A DNA stretch of 64,000 bases from Pseudomaricurvus albidus (GCF_018863235.1 NZ_JAHKRS010000008.1:1-64000); one strand, 5' to 3'; shown: positions 32,382 through 42,560, numbered from the stretch's first letter. Program-made: numbers and translations. Notes: generated from the sequence alone by a model not told the origin.

Positions 32382-33413
32382 ATGCGTAAGCCTCAACAAC
32401 AAGAAAAACAGCAGTTTGTCGACAAGCAGCTTCAGGTACTGGATCAGGTGTTGCGGGAAGAGTGCGCCTATGTGGATCGTGAAGCCCTGGGGCACTGGTG
32501 CGGATTGAGTGTGCGCTGGTGGGAACCGGGCCACAAGCTCACTCTGGATGACTTTATGCGCTTGCTCCGTCAGCTGCATGACAATGAGGTGCCCAATATT
32601 GCCGTGCGGATGGCGCAGCGTCGCAGTCTGGAGGATATGGGGGTACTGGGTTATGCACTCTTGGCGAGTCCTACCCTGCAACAGGGGCTGCAGTTGTCTG
32701 CCCATCTGGTGGAGAGCAATTTCCCGTTTTTAAAAGTGTCCCTCACGACCGACAACGAACATGCCCTGGTCTCCTGCGAGGTGATGGCGGGCGGTTCGGA
32801 GTATTTTCAGTTGTTGCTGGAAGAGTGGATTTTCTCTCTCTGGGTGTATATTCAGGCGCTGTTGCCAGAGGGACTGGCGGCCTGCGCCAGCTACGCGACC
32901 CTGAATTACCACGCGCCCACTTACCACTGGCAGTACCAGCAAATCCTGGGCTGTCGGGTGGATTTTGATCAGCCGCGGGCGGTGTTGGCGATCCCCAAAC
33001 AATGGCTGTATATCGCGGTGAAAGGCCGCAGTGGCCAGACGCAACAATTGTACGACACTCAGGTAAAGCGTCTGCTAAAAGAGCAGGAACACAGCGGCGA
33101 CATTGTCAGCCGGGTGAAGCGACTGCTATTGGAGAAGCCGGTAGAGTGTGATTACCGGCTGGAGACCACCGCGCCATACTTGTCTCTGTCACCACGGACT
33201 CTGAGGCGTTATCTGGCTGAGGCTGGCACCAGCTTTCGCGCTGTCAGTCTTGAGGTCCGGATGGATCTGGCGAAGGATTATCTCCTCAATACTCAGCTTA
33301 CCGCGCAAGAAATTGCCTATCAATTGGGATATTCACAGCCCAATAATTTCTATCGTGCGTTTAAAAGTTTTTACCATTTGCCGCCGGAGCAGTATCGCTT
33401 GCGGCACTCTTGA
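32382..33413 (+). CDS. AraC-family transcriptional regulator (arabinose-binding-type N-terminus)
   Basis: 343 residues; ATG at 32382 chosen over the overlapping TTG. N-terminal ligand domain ~20-225 (RSLEDMGVLGYALLASPTLQ is typical), C-terminal AraC domain ~245-340 with SLSPRTLRRYLAEAGTS and AQEIAYQLGYSQPNNFYRAFKSFYHLPP. Same subgroup as the regulator at 27606 but clearly divergent in sequence. Flanked by the ferredoxin reductase (divergent) and HPPD (downstream, same strand), either of which may be a target. Confidence 0.88.
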   Translation: MRKPQQQEKQQFVDKQLQVLDQVLREECAYVDREALGHWCGLSVRWWEPGHKLTLDDFMRLLRQLHDNEVPNIAVRMAQRRSLEDMGVLGYALLASPTLQQGLQLSAHLVESNFPFLKVSLTTDNEHALVSCEVMAGGSEYFQLLLEEWIFSLWVYIQALLPEGLAACASYATLNYHAPTYHWQYQQILGCRVDFDQPRAVLAIPKQWLYIAVKGRSGQTQQLYDTQVKRLLKEQEHSGDIVSRVKRLLLEKPVECDYRLETTAPYLSLSPRTLRRYLAEAGTSFRAVSLEVRMDLAKDYLLNTQLTAQEIAYQLGYSQPNNFYRAFKSFYHLPPEQYRLRHS

Positions 33414-33490
33414 TCTTGCGGATCCCGTTCGCCCTATGCCAGTTGAAGGACTAAGCTTGGATTAACGAAGTCAGTTAAGCAGGTACCGAC

Positions 33491-34561
33491 ATGGGTGATT
33501 TATTTGACAACCCCATGGGGTTGGATGGTTTTGAATTTGTCGAGTTTGCTGCCCCCAAAAAAGGGGTACTGGAGCCTGTGTTTGAAACACTGGGTTTTAC
33601 CCGGCTGGCGACCCATCGTTCCAAAGATGCAGTGCTGTATCGGCAAGGCGACATCAATTTTATCATCAATTACGAACCCAAAAGCGAAGCCCAGTATTTT
33701 GCCGAAGAGCACGGCCCTTCGGCCTGTGGCATGGCGTTTCGGGTGAAGAATGCCCACAAGGCCTATCAGCGGGCTCTGGATCTTGGCGCTCAGCCGATCA
33801 ATATTCCCACCGGGCCGATGGAGTTGCGCCTGCCCGCCATTAAAGGCATTGGTGGCGCTCCACTGTATCTGATTGATCGCTATCAGGAAGACTTGTCCAT
33901 CTACGATATCGATTTTGAATTCATCGAAGGGGTCGATCGTCATCCGCCGGGCTGTGGCTTTAAGGTCATCGACCATCTGACTCACAATGTCTATCGCGGG
34001 CGGATGGAATTCTGGGCAAAGTTTTACGAGCGCATCTTTAATTTTCGCGAGATTCGCTACTTTGATATCAAGGGTGAATACACCGGCCTGCTGTCAAAAG
34101 CCATGACTGCACCCGACGGTCGCATACGTATACCGCTCAACGAAGAGGCCTCACAGGGGGGGCAGATCGAAGAGTTTTTGATGGCCTACAACGGTGAGGG
34201 CATTCAGCATATTGCGTTTTCCTGCGACAACCTCTACGAAGCGTGGGATAAACTCAAGGCCCGGGGGGTGGTGTTTATGAAACCGCCGCCGGAGACCTAT
34301 TACGAAATGCTGGAAGAACGCTTGCCGAACCACGGGGAACCCGTGGAGGAATTAAAACAGCGGGGCTTGTTGCTTGATGGCAGTACCGAGGGCGGCCAAC
34401 CCAAACTGCTGTTGCAGATTTTTTCCGACACACTGGTTGGCCCGATGTTTTTTGAATTTATCCAGCGCAAACAGGATGAGGGCTTTGGCGAAGGTAATTT
34501 CAAAGCCCTGTTTGAATCCATCGAGCGGGATCAGGTTGAGCGCGGCGTGATTCAAAAGTGA
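33491..34561 (+). CDS. hppD: 4-hydroxyphenylpyruvate dioxygenase
   Basis: 356 residues, the usual short bacterial form. Fe(II) ligands are recognisable: His in VIDHLTHNV (about residue 161), His in [11 protein letters not shown] (about 239) and Glu in [19 protein letters not shown] (about 320). Converts 4-hydroxyphenylpyruvate to homogentisate in tyrosine breakdown, also the first step to pyomelanin. Homogentisate dioxygenase (hmgA) and the later genes of the pathway are not adjacent. Confidence 0.95.
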   Translation: MGDLFDNPMGLDGFEFVEFAAPKKGVLEPVFETLGFTRLATHRSKDAVLYRQGDINFIINYEPKSEAQYFAEEHGPSACGMAFRVKNAHKAYQRALDLGAQPINIPTGPMELRLPAIKGIGGAPLYLIDRYQEDLSIYDIDFEFIEGVDRHPPGCGFKVIDHLTHNVYRGRMEFWAKFYERIFNFREIRYFDIKGEYTGLLSKAMTAPDGRIRIPLNEEASQGGQIEEFLMAYNGEGIQHIAFSCDNLYEAWDKLKARGVVFMKPPPETYYEMLEERLPNHGEPVEELKQRGLLLDGSTEGGQPKLLLQIFSDTLVGPMFFEFIQRKQDEGFGEGNFKALFESIERDQVERGVIQK

Positions 34562-34567
34562 CAGGGG

Positions 34568-35338
34568 CTAACTGACCAAAGATCCCAGATACTCGGGCAC
34601 TATCTTGCTGGCGGGGCCATAGTGGGTTTCGTCGAAGAGGGAGCCGTGATTGGAGGGCTCCAGATTCAGTTCCACCGTATGGGCGCCGGCCTGCTTGGCC
34701 ATTTGAAAAAAGCCCGCTGCCGGATACACATTGCCCGAGGTGCCGATAGAGATAAACAGATCGCACTGGCTCAAAGCCTGATCGATCTCGTTCATGTACA
34801 GTGGCATTTCCCCAAACCACACCACGTGAGGACGCAGCTGTCCGGGCATCTGACAACAGGGGCAGGCGCGGTCCACGTCGATGGCTTCGTGGCAGGGGAA
34901 AAGTTGTTCTGTGGTTGAGCAGCGGACCTTCAGCAGCTCGCCATGCATGTGCAGCAGATTTTCAGAACCAGCCTGTTCGTGCAGGTTATCGATGTTTTGC
35001 GTGATCAATGTGAACTGACCGTTTGGGGTCTGCTGGCGGTGGGCTTTTTCAAAGTCCGCCAGCGCCTGATGGCCTGCATTGGGTTGAATGCCGTCAAGTA
35101 ACTGTGCGCGGCGGGCGTTGTAAAATCGCTGCACCAGTTCCGGGTCGCGGGCAAAGGCTTCCGGCGTGGCCACATCCTCGACCCGGTGCTCCTCCCACAA
35201 TCCATCCGCAGCCCGAAACGTGCGAATGCCGGATTCGGCCGAGATGCCGGCACCCGTCAGTACTACGACATTTTTAAAGCGGTTGATCTCTTTAAAAGGG
35301 TTTGAGGTTTGAAGCGGCGCGTCGGTCTTAGGGGGCAT
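34568..35338 (-). CDS. SIR2-family NAD-dependent protein deacylase
   Basis: 256 residues from the ATG at 35338; the longer ORF would add 35 residues of non-family sequence overlapping the upstream gene. Sirtuin motifs: [41 protein letters not shown] with catalytic His, zinc ligands (VRCSTT and CPCCQMPG) and VWFGEMP. It resembles the CobB group but lacks the desuccinylase Tyr/Arg pair check, which I did not verify by alignment. Its start overlaps the last 11 bases of the solute-binding-protein gene, so translation is coupled. Confidence 0.92.
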   Translation of the reverse strand: MPPKTDAPLQTSNPFKEINRFKNVVVLTGAGISAESGIRTFRAADGLWEEHRVEDVATPEAFARDPELVQRFYNARRAQLLDGIQPNAGHQALADFEKAHRQQTPNGQFTLITQNIDNLHEQAGSENLLHMHGELLKVRCSTTEQLFPCHEAIDVDRACPCCQMPGQLRPHVVWFGEMPLYMNEIDQALSQCDLFISIGTSGNVYPAAGFFQMAKQAGAHTVELNLEPSNHGSLFDETHYGPASKIVPEYLGSLVS

Positions 35339-36194
35339 CGTTGGCAGGTTCCTGTTCTGAGGTGGCTTGCTGTTCATCACCGGAGTCCGGACCGTTGTAA
35401 TAGGGCGGCGAATACCCCTGAAAATTGTTGTGCCAAAATTCATCCATGGTGCCGTCGTCGATCATGTCTTGCACCACTCTGTTCAGTTCGGGAAGGTGGT
35501 TTCTCAAGGGAGAGTCCTTACTGATGGCCAGCAATGCGGTCTCACTGAATTTGTGAGTGTAGGGCGCGGTCGTGATTTCGGGGTATTCCTGTTCGAGGTT
35601 TTCCTTGCCGATATTAAATCCCACGTAGGCGTCAATTCGGTTTGCACTCAGCATTTTGGGAAGTTGTGCTTCTTTGAGTACGACGGTTTTTTGGATTCGT
35701 TCATCATTGTCGAACCGGTCAAAATAGGAGTAGCCGTTGACGACACCCACATTGAGCTTGTAGAAGTCTTCGTAGCGTTGCAGCCGATCTTCCTCGCCAA
35801 GGCGTACGTGAAAGGGGATGGTGTAAGGCACTGGCCAGGGATGAAGAAAGTCCAGATAGTGGCTGCGGGAAGGTGTCACAGCGATGAACACCATGATGTT
35901 CACTATGCCGCTTTTCATATCGCGCAGGCAGCGTTGGAACGGGCAGACCACGTGGTTGGTGGGCAAGTTCAGGCGTCGGCCCATCTCTTCTATGAGATCG
36001 TACTTGAAGCCACCGATGACTTCGCCGTTTCGGAGATTGCTGAGCTTGTCGAGTCCTATGGCACCGTGTGTAAGAGTCAGGGGCCTGTCTGGTTGGTCTG
36101 TGCTTGCCAATGACGCGGCATTTCCCCACAACAACAAACCCAGCAATAGCATTGCCTGAAAAAGGTACTTTGGAAAAACGCCTGATCCGCGCAA
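35328..36194 (-). CDS. Periplasmic solute-binding protein (SBP_bac_3-like)
   Basis: 288 residues. Signal peptide [20 protein letters not shown] (about 11-30). The mature protein has the binding-protein pattern [40 protein letters not shown] and [10 protein letters not shown]; the last ~25 residues are acidic and disordered. A TTG start is used because AAGGA lies eight bases upstream; an ATG at 36152 is the alternative. No transporter genes are nearby; such orphan proteins often serve as chemosensory or kinase ligand binders. Confidence 0.78.
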   Translation of the reverse strand: MRGSGVFPKYLFQAMLLLGLLLWGNAASLASTDQPDRPLTLTHGAIGLDKLSNLRNGEVIGGFKYDLIEEMGRRLNLPTNHVVCPFQRCLRDMKSGIVNIMVFIAVTPSRSHYLDFLHPWPVPYTIPFHVRLGEEDRLQRYEDFYKLNVGVVNGYSYFDRFDNDERIQKTVVLKEAQLPKMLSANRIDAYVGFNIGKENLEQEYPEITTAPYTHKFSETALLAISKDSPLRNHLPELNRVVQDMIDDGTMDEFWHNNFQGYSPPYYNGPDSGDEQQATSEQEPANDAP

Positions 36195-36257
36195 GGTTAT
36201 TGTCCTTATTATTGACTCTTGCAGTGTGCCGTTAAGCGGTGGCCATTAGTATAGTGG

Positions 36258-37604
36258 TCACAGATAACGCATCAGCATAGCGTAACCGCCGTCTTCCGGT
36301 AGTGCAATATCCGCCGGCATAGGGATTTTGACCTGATGGCCGGAGCCTGGCGCGGCGTCGACAGACTGCCCTTTTTGGTTCTCTATGGCATCCAGCGTAA
36401 AGCGCAGATTGCCCTGTGGAGTGATCAGTTCCAACTGGCTGCCGGTTTCGAAGCGATTTTTCACGTCGATGGACAGCCAGCCGTTGGCGGCGTCGTAGGC
36501 GGTGGCCTCGCCGACAAACTGCTGGTGGTTGTTGGGGTTGCCGGAGTCGTAATTCTGGTACTCGCTGGGTACATGACGACGGTAGAAACCCTCGGTGTAA
36601 CCGCGGTTGGCGAGATGCTCCAGCTCTGTCATCAGGTTCATGTCGAAGGGCTTGTTGGCCATCGCGTTGTCGATGGCCTGACGATAAACCTGAGCGGTGC
36701 GTCCCACGTAGTAATGGGACTTGGTGCGGCCTTCAATCTTGAGCGAGTGAATGCCCATTTTCACCAGACGGTCCACGTGCTGAACAGCGCGCAGGTCCTT
36801 GGAGTTCATGATGTAGGTACCGTGCTCGTCTTCGTAGGCGGGCATGTATTCACCGGGGCGGCTGCGTTCCTGCAGCAGCATGGCAATTTCACTGCTGTCG
36901 GAGTTGGCGCCGGCGGCTTTGGGATCATAGACACTGGCTTTGGGACCTGAGTCCACGGCAATCAGGTTGCCGGTTTCGTCCTCTTTCGCTTCGTGGGTGT
37001 TGTACTCCCAGCGGCAGGAGTTGGTACAGGCACCCTGATTGGAGTCGCGGTGGGTCATGTAACCGGACAGCAGGCAGCGGCCGGAGTAGGCAATACACAA
37101 CGCACCGTGGACGAAGACTTCCAGCTCCATTTCCGGACAGCGCTGGCGAATCTCCTCAATCTCGTCGAGTGACAGCTCGCGGGACAGGATCACTCGCTCA
37201 ATGCCCTGACGGTGCCAAAACTTCACGGTGGCGTAATTGACCGCGTTGGCCTGTACCGAGAGGTGGATTGGCATGTCTGGCCATTTGTCGCGAACCAGCA
37301 TGATCAGGCCGGGATCGGACATGATCAGGGCGTCGGGCTGCATCTCGATGACCGGTTCCAGATCGCGCAAATAGGTGCGGATCTTGTCGTTGTGAGGGGA
37401 GAGATTGCTGGCCAGGTAGAACTGTTTGCCTTGGCCGTGCGCCTCTTTGACCGCTTCGGCGAGCACTTCCATGCGATTGAACTCGTTATTGCGAACCCGC
37501 AAGCTGTAGCGTGGCTGGCCGGCATAGACTGCGTCGGCACCGTAGGCAAAGGCGTAGCGCATGCTTTTGAGGGTGCCTGCGGGGGAGAGGAGTTCAGTGC
37601 TCAT
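36258..37604 (-). CDS. yegQ: U32-family peptidase homologue TrhP/YegQ (tRNA U34 hydroxylation)
   Basis: 448 residues from ATG at 37604 (MSTELLSPAGTLKSM, the family's usual opening); the longer ORF adds 23 unlikely residues. Motifs: YAGQPRYSLRVRNNEF and the cysteine cluster CIAYSGRCLLSGYMTHRD-x-NQGACTNSC, thought to hold an Fe-S cluster. E. coli TrhP makes 5-hydroxyuridine at wobble position 34 of several tRNAs from prephenate. With MnmC, TrmL and TusA it is one of four wobble-modification functions in ~11 kb. Confidence 0.92.
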   Translation of the reverse strand: MSTELLSPAGTLKSMRYAFAYGADAVYAGQPRYSLRVRNNEFNRMEVLAEAVKEAHGQGKQFYLASNLSPHNDKIRTYLRDLEPVIEMQPDALIMSDPGLIMLVRDKWPDMPIHLSVQANAVNYATVKFWHRQGIERVILSRELSLDEIEEIRQRCPEMELEVFVHGALCIAYSGRCLLSGYMTHRDSNQGACTNSCRWEYNTHEAKEDETGNLIAVDSGPKASVYDPKAAGANSDSSEIAMLLQERSRPGEYMPAYEDEHGTYIMNSKDLRAVQHVDRLVKMGIHSLKIEGRTKSHYYVGRTAQVYRQAIDNAMANKPFDMNLMTELEHLANRGYTEGFYRRHVPSEYQNYDSGNPNNHQQFVGEATAYDAANGWLSIDVKNRFETGSQLELITPQGNLRFTLDAIENQKGQSVDAAPGSGHQVKIPMPADIALPEDGGYAMLMRYL

Positions 37605-37760
37605 GGGGTAAATCTCGACAGAGTGGTTGTACAAAGAGGGAGTGACTGGCGAGTCACAAAAAATGACGGCCAATTAGTAAAAGTTCTTAATCAGCGCGCA
37701 ATTTTACCGGATGTCGGCCGATATTGCAGGGTATCAACAGATTGAAAGGTCGAAAAATAC

Positions 37761-38885
37761 GTGCCTAAGATTGATTTAGAACAAGCAAGTGACTTAAAGC
37801 AGGAGAATTCCAGGCTGAAACGGTCGGTTCAGACTTTGTTGACCCGAATCGAAGAGAACCAGCGCATTGATCGGCATTTTCAGGGATTCGAGTTCCAGCT
37901 GCTGGGCTGTTATCGCCTGAAAGACATACTGGAGATTCTTCTGGTCGATGCCATGCATCACTTCAACCTCGATGACATCGGTCTGGTACTTGTTGATCGC
38001 GACTATACCCTCGTTGAACTGATGGAAACACTGGGTATTGATCGCTACAAGAACCGTTTACAGCTGCGCAACAGTGACGACTTTGCCCTGACCCTCTATC
38101 GGGGCGATTATCGAGTCATGTTGGGCGAGCAGGACGCCCTGACCGCCAGCCGTCTGTTTCCCAATCTGGATCAATTGGGGTCGGCCGCACTGTTGCCGCT
38201 GGTGCGACACAATCAGCTGATTGGCAGCCTGCACTTTGCCAGTCGCTCGCGAGAGCGTTTCTCCGTCGATAAGGCGGCAGACTTTCTGCATCATTTGGCC
38301 TGTATCAGCGCGGTATGCCTGGACAACAGTCTCGGACATGAACTGTTCCAGCATCAGAGTTTTCAGGATCGCCTGACCCAGGTCAGCAATCGCATGCATT
38401 TTGAGCAGGAATACGCCAAGGAGCTGGAGCGTGCCGAGCGCAACCGCCAGCCTCTCACCTGCCTGTTTCTGGACCTGGATCATTTCAAGGAGGTCAACGA
38501 CCAGCATGGACATCAATTTGGTGATGCCTGCCTGAAAGAAGTGGCGGCGACCATCAGGCAAGAACTGCGTAAAACCGATTTGTTGGCGCGCTATGGCGGT
38601 GAAGAGTTTGTCGTGGTGCTGACGGATTGTGATCAAGCCGAAGGTCTCAGAATTGCCGAGCGTATCCGCACGGCAACGGCAGGATTGAAAGTGGCTGGAA
38701 AGGGCGTCATCAAACCAACGGTGTCGATCGGTCTGTCCTGCTGGCACCCGGTTGAAGAGCGGGCTCAGGATCTTGCCGGACTGGGGGAAATGTTGCTGAA
38801 GTGCGCGGATGAAGCCATGTACGATGCCAAGCGCAAGGGGCGCAACCAGGTAGTCTCCAGAGTGTTTTGCCGAATTATTTCTTGA
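37761..38885 (+). CDS. Diguanylate cyclase with GAF/DUF484-like sensor domain
   Basis: 374 residues, GTG start. N-terminal coiled coil (~8-35), GAF-like domain (~50-190, ILEILLVDAMHHFNLDDIGLVLVDRDY) and GGDEF domain (~205-370). The active site is RYGGEEFVVVL and the inhibitory I-site RKTD lies five residues before it, so product inhibition is expected. LDLDHFKEVND supplies metal binding. No membrane segment, so it senses a cytoplasmic signal. Opposes the c-di-GMP phosphodiesterases at 9641 and 26467. Confidence 0.92.
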   Translation: MPKIDLEQASDLKQENSRLKRSVQTLLTRIEENQRIDRHFQGFEFQLLGCYRLKDILEILLVDAMHHFNLDDIGLVLVDRDYTLVELMETLGIDRYKNRLQLRNSDDFALTLYRGDYRVMLGEQDALTASRLFPNLDQLGSAALLPLVRHNQLIGSLHFASRSRERFSVDKAADFLHHLACISAVCLDNSLGHELFQHQSFQDRLTQVSNRMHFEQEYAKELERAERNRQPLTCLFLDLDHFKEVNDQHGHQFGDACLKEVAATIRQELRKTDLLARYGGEEFVVVLTDCDQAEGLRIAERIRTATAGLKVAGKGVIKPTVSIGLSCWHPVEERAQDLAGLGEMLLKCADEAMYDAKRKGRNQVVSRVFCRIIS

Positions 38886-39759
38886 CTGTTGGTGTCGGAT
38901 GCCTGGACGGTGGGGTGTCCAGTTGAATCAGATAACGCTTGTTCCAGCGCTTGCCGGTTACCCAGAACCCTTGCCGTTGTTCATCCCATGCGATGCCATT
39001 GAGCACGTTGTCTCTGTCATAACTGCGGTGACGCCGGGTCAGGTTTTGGCAATCGATTTTCGCCACAACCTGACCGCTGTCCGGATCAATGGCGGCGATA
39101 TAGGACTCGTGCCAGACGTTGGCCCAGATCAGTCCGTAGGCAGCACTGAGGTCATTCAGGTTGCTGACCGGCTCCTGATTGTCGTAGACATCCAGAGTGC
39201 GGTTGATGGAAAAATCATCGGGATTTCTGAAGGTGAGCTGGTGGCTGCCGTTGCTCATGACCAGTTGATGGTTCAGGCGTGTCAGCCCCCAACCCTCGCC
39301 CTGATAGGTCAGTGTTTTCCTTACGCTCAGAGTGTCTGGGTCCAGCACCAGTGCCCGTCCGCTTTTCCAGGTCAGCAAAAATAATTGACCGTTCATCAGT
39401 GTGAGGCTTTCTGCAAACAAGCTTTCAGGGAGTGGTTTATAATACCCGGCTTCGTCACCGGAGATGGGGTAGCGGTGGATGAATGACTTGCCGTAGAGAC
39501 CACTGCTTTCGATCAGATCGTCTCCATCGACAACCAGTCCCTGAGTAAAACTGCGACGTGAGTGGGGTAACGTCTTGGCAATCTCACAGTCATAGAGTGT
39601 CGGCACGGGAGTGCGATGGAGTGAACTGTTGGCCAGCGATGGCTCAGCGGATAATCGCGTACAGCTATTCAGCGACAGCAGCAGTAAGGTGACTGTTACT
39701 AGCGGCCACAGTCGGTGGCCAAAAGCTCTGTGAGCATAGAATCTTGGGAAGAATTGCAT
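38875..39759 (-). CDS. Glutaminyl-peptide cyclotransferase (glutamine cyclotransferase), lipoprotein
   Basis: 294 residues from ATG at 39759. Residues 1-33 form a lipoprotein signal (VTVTLLLLSLNSC with lipobox LNSC). Five-bladed propeller of the plant-type QC family: HSRRSFTQGLVVDGDDLIESSGLYG, TWKSGRALVLDP, GEGWGLTRL, NDLSAAYGLIWANVWH, NVLNGIAWD and FWVTGKRWNKRY. Cyclises N-terminal glutamine to pyroglutamate. The start codon overlaps that of the divergent DUF502 gene within TGCATGCA; upstream ATGs (39804, 39822) would give an overlong signal peptide. Its 3' end overlaps that of the GGDEF gene by 11 bp. Confidence 0.88.
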   Translation of the reverse strand: MQFFPRFYAHRAFGHRLWPLVTVTLLLLSLNSCTRLSAEPSLANSSLHRTPVPTLYDCEIAKTLPHSRRSFTQGLVVDGDDLIESSGLYGKSFIHRYPISGDEAGYYKPLPESLFAESLTLMNGQLFLLTWKSGRALVLDPDTLSVRKTLTYQGEGWGLTRLNHQLVMSNGSHQLTFRNPDDFSINRTLDVYDNQEPVSNLNDLSAAYGLIWANVWHESYIAAIDPDSGQVVAKIDCQNLTRRHRSYDRDNVLNGIAWDEQRQGFWVTGKRWNKRYLIQLDTPPSRHPTPTVKK

Positions 39760-40408
39760 GCAACGTTTAAAGTCTTTTATCGGATTGACGCTTTTGGGGG
39801 GCATTACGGTCGTTCTTCCCATCGCAATTCTGATGCTGTTGTTTCAGTGGTTGTTCGATCTTATCACCGATTTTATTCAACCCCTGAGTGATATGCTAAC
39901 CAGCCGTGCCGATATTGCGGATATGATGGCAGACGTGGTGGTGATTTTAATCGTACTGGCCCTGTGTTTTACCGTCGGCTTGTTGGTCAAAACCAGCGTA
40001 GGACGTTGGGTGCATCACTGGATGGACACCGGTCTGGCCAAGTTCGCACCGGGTTACAGTACCATTCGGGATATCGTTGTACAGTTTGTGGGGGGGAATG
40101 AAGAGCACTCCTTGCTGAACGGGCAGGTGGCGTTAGTCAGACTGTATGGCGATACCTGTGACTTGCAGGTGACGGGGATTGTCACTTCAAAATACGATGG
40201 CGGTTATACGGTGTTTGTACCCACCGCACCGGTGCCGACGTCGGGTATGGTTTACCACGTGCCGGTGAAATTTGTGACCTTGCTGCCGGATGTCAGTGTG
40301 GAGCAGGCATTGCGAACAGTGATTGCCTGTGGTGCCGGATCACAGCCGTTTCTGCAGGAGCAGGAGCGTATCAATCGTGGAGAGTCGAAACCGGTGGAAT
40401 CGCTTTAG
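39758..40408 (+). CDS. DUF502-family membrane protein
   Basis: 216 residues. Two membrane helices at about 8-30 (LTLLGGITVVLPIAILMLLF) and 55-78 (MADVVVILIVLALCFTVGLLV), then a soluble domain of beta strands (GDTCDLQVTGIVT, YTVFVPTAPVPTSGM). The order matches DUF502/COG2928 proteins of unknown role; a plant homologue associates with guard-cell membranes. GGAAG lies six bases before the ATG. Confidence 0.9.
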   Translation: MQRLKSFIGLTLLGGITVVLPIAILMLLFQWLFDLITDFIQPLSDMLTSRADIADMMADVVVILIVLALCFTVGLLVKTSVGRWVHHWMDTGLAKFAPGYSTIRDIVVQFVGGNEEHSLLNGQVALVRLYGDTCDLQVTGIVTSKYDGGYTVFVPTAPVPTSGMVYHVPVKFVTLLPDVSVEQALRTVIACGAGSQPFLQEQERINRGESKPVESL

Positions 40409-40420
40409 CAATTACGGACT

Positions 40421-42523
40421 CTAGCGTTTTTTTCGCATCAGGTCGCGAATCCAGAAGCGTCCGGGATGCAGTGCAGTCTGCATCTGCTGGCCTACCGGTG
40501 AAGGCTCTCCCTCTAATTGTGCGGCCAGTATTTCCGCGCACAGCGGAGTGTAAGCCAGACCGCGTGAACCGTGTCCCAAATTGATAAACAAGCCATCCCG
40601 GTAGCGGCCAGCGTGAGGAATGTTGGCCCGCGCATTTTTTCTTAGCAGAGCGTAGTCTTCCAGCAGCTCCTCGTATTTGGGCACAGGGCCTACCATCGGC
40701 AGATAATCGGGGGTGGTGCAGCGCAATGCCGCCCGACCTCCGGTAATTCCCTCTTCAACAAAGGTTTCTGACAGTGACGGAGTTTGAGCCGTCATGGTAT
40801 CCAGATTGCGACGGTGGTCTTCGTCGTTGGTGCTGAGGTCTGTGTTGCGGGGGTTGAAGGTGGCTCCCAGGCAGTGTTGCCCTTCCGTTGCCGGAGGAAG
40901 ATAGCCGTCGCCACAAAGTACCGTTTTTAATCCCAGGCTTTCTTGCGTAGCTTTAACGTAGCTGACTTGTCCGCGGATCGGCTTCAGCGGTAATTCCTGC
41001 AGTGTGTCGCTCTTTTCGAATGCGAGATTGAGTGCGTGACTGGCGGTGGTGATGATCAATGTCGGAGCACTGTAAGTGTCGTTGCCAGTGCGCACCTGCC
41101 AATGTTGTGTGTCTGTTTTGTAACTCAGATTTTCTGCCGTGCTGTTCAGAGCGACTTCAATATTTGGGTGGTTGGTCAGCCACTGGCAGAGTGTGCCCGG
41201 ATTGATCCAGCCGGCTTGAGGGAAAAACAGGCCGCCACAGGAAATATCAATGCCACTGCGCTCGCGGGCTTGCTCTGCGTTCACGGGGGTAAACAGACCT
41301 TGTTCGCCGTGACGTTGTGTCAGCAGCTGATGCAGCCGGGCGGCTTTTTCCTGAGTGGCCAGTTGCAGCACGCCACACTGTTCACCGGCCGCTTGATTGC
41401 CATTTCGCCGCGCATCATTCCAGTAGTTCTGGTAGCTGCGCTGGGCGAATTGCAGTGCCTGCAAATTAAAATCTGACAGGGTTTCCGCCCGATGGGAAAG
41501 CTTGGCATACAGCACGCCCTGCGGGTTGCCGGAGCCTTCCCGGGCGAGTTGGTCGTGCCTTTCCAACAGTGTGATACGCCAGCCCCGGTAGGCCAGGGCT
41601 CTGGCCGTGTGGCATCCGGCAATGCCGCCGCCGATGATGATGGCGTGACGGTTTTCTCGCGTCAGTGTACGAGGGTGTCTTGCGATCTGCCAGGGAGCAG
41701 GGTGCTCGGTATTAAAGCTGTTACAGGGGAGGTCCTCAGGCGACTCGATGGCGGCTGGTTCGATCAGCTGGCCATAGACCATTTCCCGTTTGCGACCAAA
41801 ACCCTTGCCGGTTTTGATCTGAAAGCCGTGCTGTTTCAGTCCGCGCTTGACGATGGTCGCCGCAGCAAAGGTGGCAACTGTTGCCTCAGGGGCGCTCAAT
41901 TCCTGTACCAGTGCAAACAGCTCGGGTCGCCACATGTCCGGGTTCTTGGCCGGAGAAAACCCGTCCAGAAACCAGGCATCGACACCGCGCTGTGGACGTC
42001 GATGAGCCGGGTGTGAGGATTGCAGCAATTGCTCCAGTCCTTCACAGGCTTCACCAACGATCAGGGTCAGGCGCACCCGGCCTTCGGCAAAGATCAGGTG
42101 GTGAAAGCCCGGATGCAAAACCGGTGGGTACTGCTGGATGAGTTCATCAGCCAGTTGTTTCAGTTCTGGCCACAGTGCCAGTGAGCGAGCCAGATCGGCA
42201 GGATGCAGTGGGGCTTTTTCTACAGAGAGGTAGTGAAGACAGGCATCCTCTGGGGCATTCTGCTGCCACAGTTGCCAGCTGCTGAGAAAGCTCAGGCCCG
42301 TACCAAACCCGGTTTCGCCAATGACAAAGTGAGTACCTGACGCCAGATTTTGCCAGCGGGATTCGAGAAAATTGTGTTGCAGGTACAGGTAGCGGGTCTC
42401 TGCCAGGCCATCGAGTTTGGAGAAGTAATAATCGTCAAACTCGTCGGAGAGGGGGAGTCCTTCAGCATCCCAGCGCAAACTGGCGTGCGTCGGAACATCC
42501 GGATTGGCAGGTGTATCTGACAT
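40421..42523 (-). CDS. mnmC: Bifunctional tRNA mnm5s2U biosynthesis protein MnmC
   Basis: 700 residues. N-terminal MnmD methyltransferase half (~1-260): FDDYYFSKLDGLAETRYLYL, FVIGETGFGTGLSFLSSW (SAM motif), DAWFLDGFSPAKNPDMW. C-terminal FAD oxidoreductase half (~285-690): AIIIGGGIAGCHTARALA, GSGNPQGVLYAKLS, and NLGHGSRGLAYTPLCAE. It converts cmnm5s2U and nm5s2U to mnm5s2U at wobble position 34. It follows fldB by 37 bp on the same strand. Confidence 0.96.
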   Translation of the reverse strand: MSDTPANPDVPTHASLRWDAEGLPLSDEFDDYYFSKLDGLAETRYLYLQHNFLESRWQNLASGTHFVIGETGFGTGLSFLSSWQLWQQNAPEDACLHYLSVEKAPLHPADLARSLALWPELKQLADELIQQYPPVLHPGFHHLIFAEGRVRLTLIVGEACEGLEQLLQSSHPAHRRPQRGVDAWFLDGFSPAKNPDMWRPELFALVQELSAPEATVATFAAATIVKRGLKQHGFQIKTGKGFGRKREMVYGQLIEPAAIESPEDLPCNSFNTEHPAPWQIARHPRTLTRENRHAIIIGGGIAGCHTARALAYRGWRITLLERHDQLAREGSGNPQGVLYAKLSHRAETLSDFNLQALQFAQRSYQNYWNDARRNGNQAAGEQCGVLQLATQEKAARLHQLLTQRHGEQGLFTPVNAEQARERSGIDISCGGLFFPQAGWINPGTLCQWLTNHPNIEVALNSTAENLSYKTDTQHWQVRTGNDTYSAPTLIITTASHALNLAFEKSDTLQELPLKPIRGQVSYVKATQESLGLKTVLCGDGYLPPATEGQHCLGATFNPRNTDLSTNDEDHRRNLDTMTAQTPSLSETFVEEGITGGRAALRCTTPDYLPMVGPVPKYEELLEDYALLRKNARANIPHAGRYRDGLFINLGHGSRGLAYTPLCAEILAAQLEGEPSPVGQQMQTALHPGRFWIRDLMRKKR

Positions 42524-42560
42524 GGTTGTGTAACCGGTAGGGATCTGTAGTGAATCCGAT

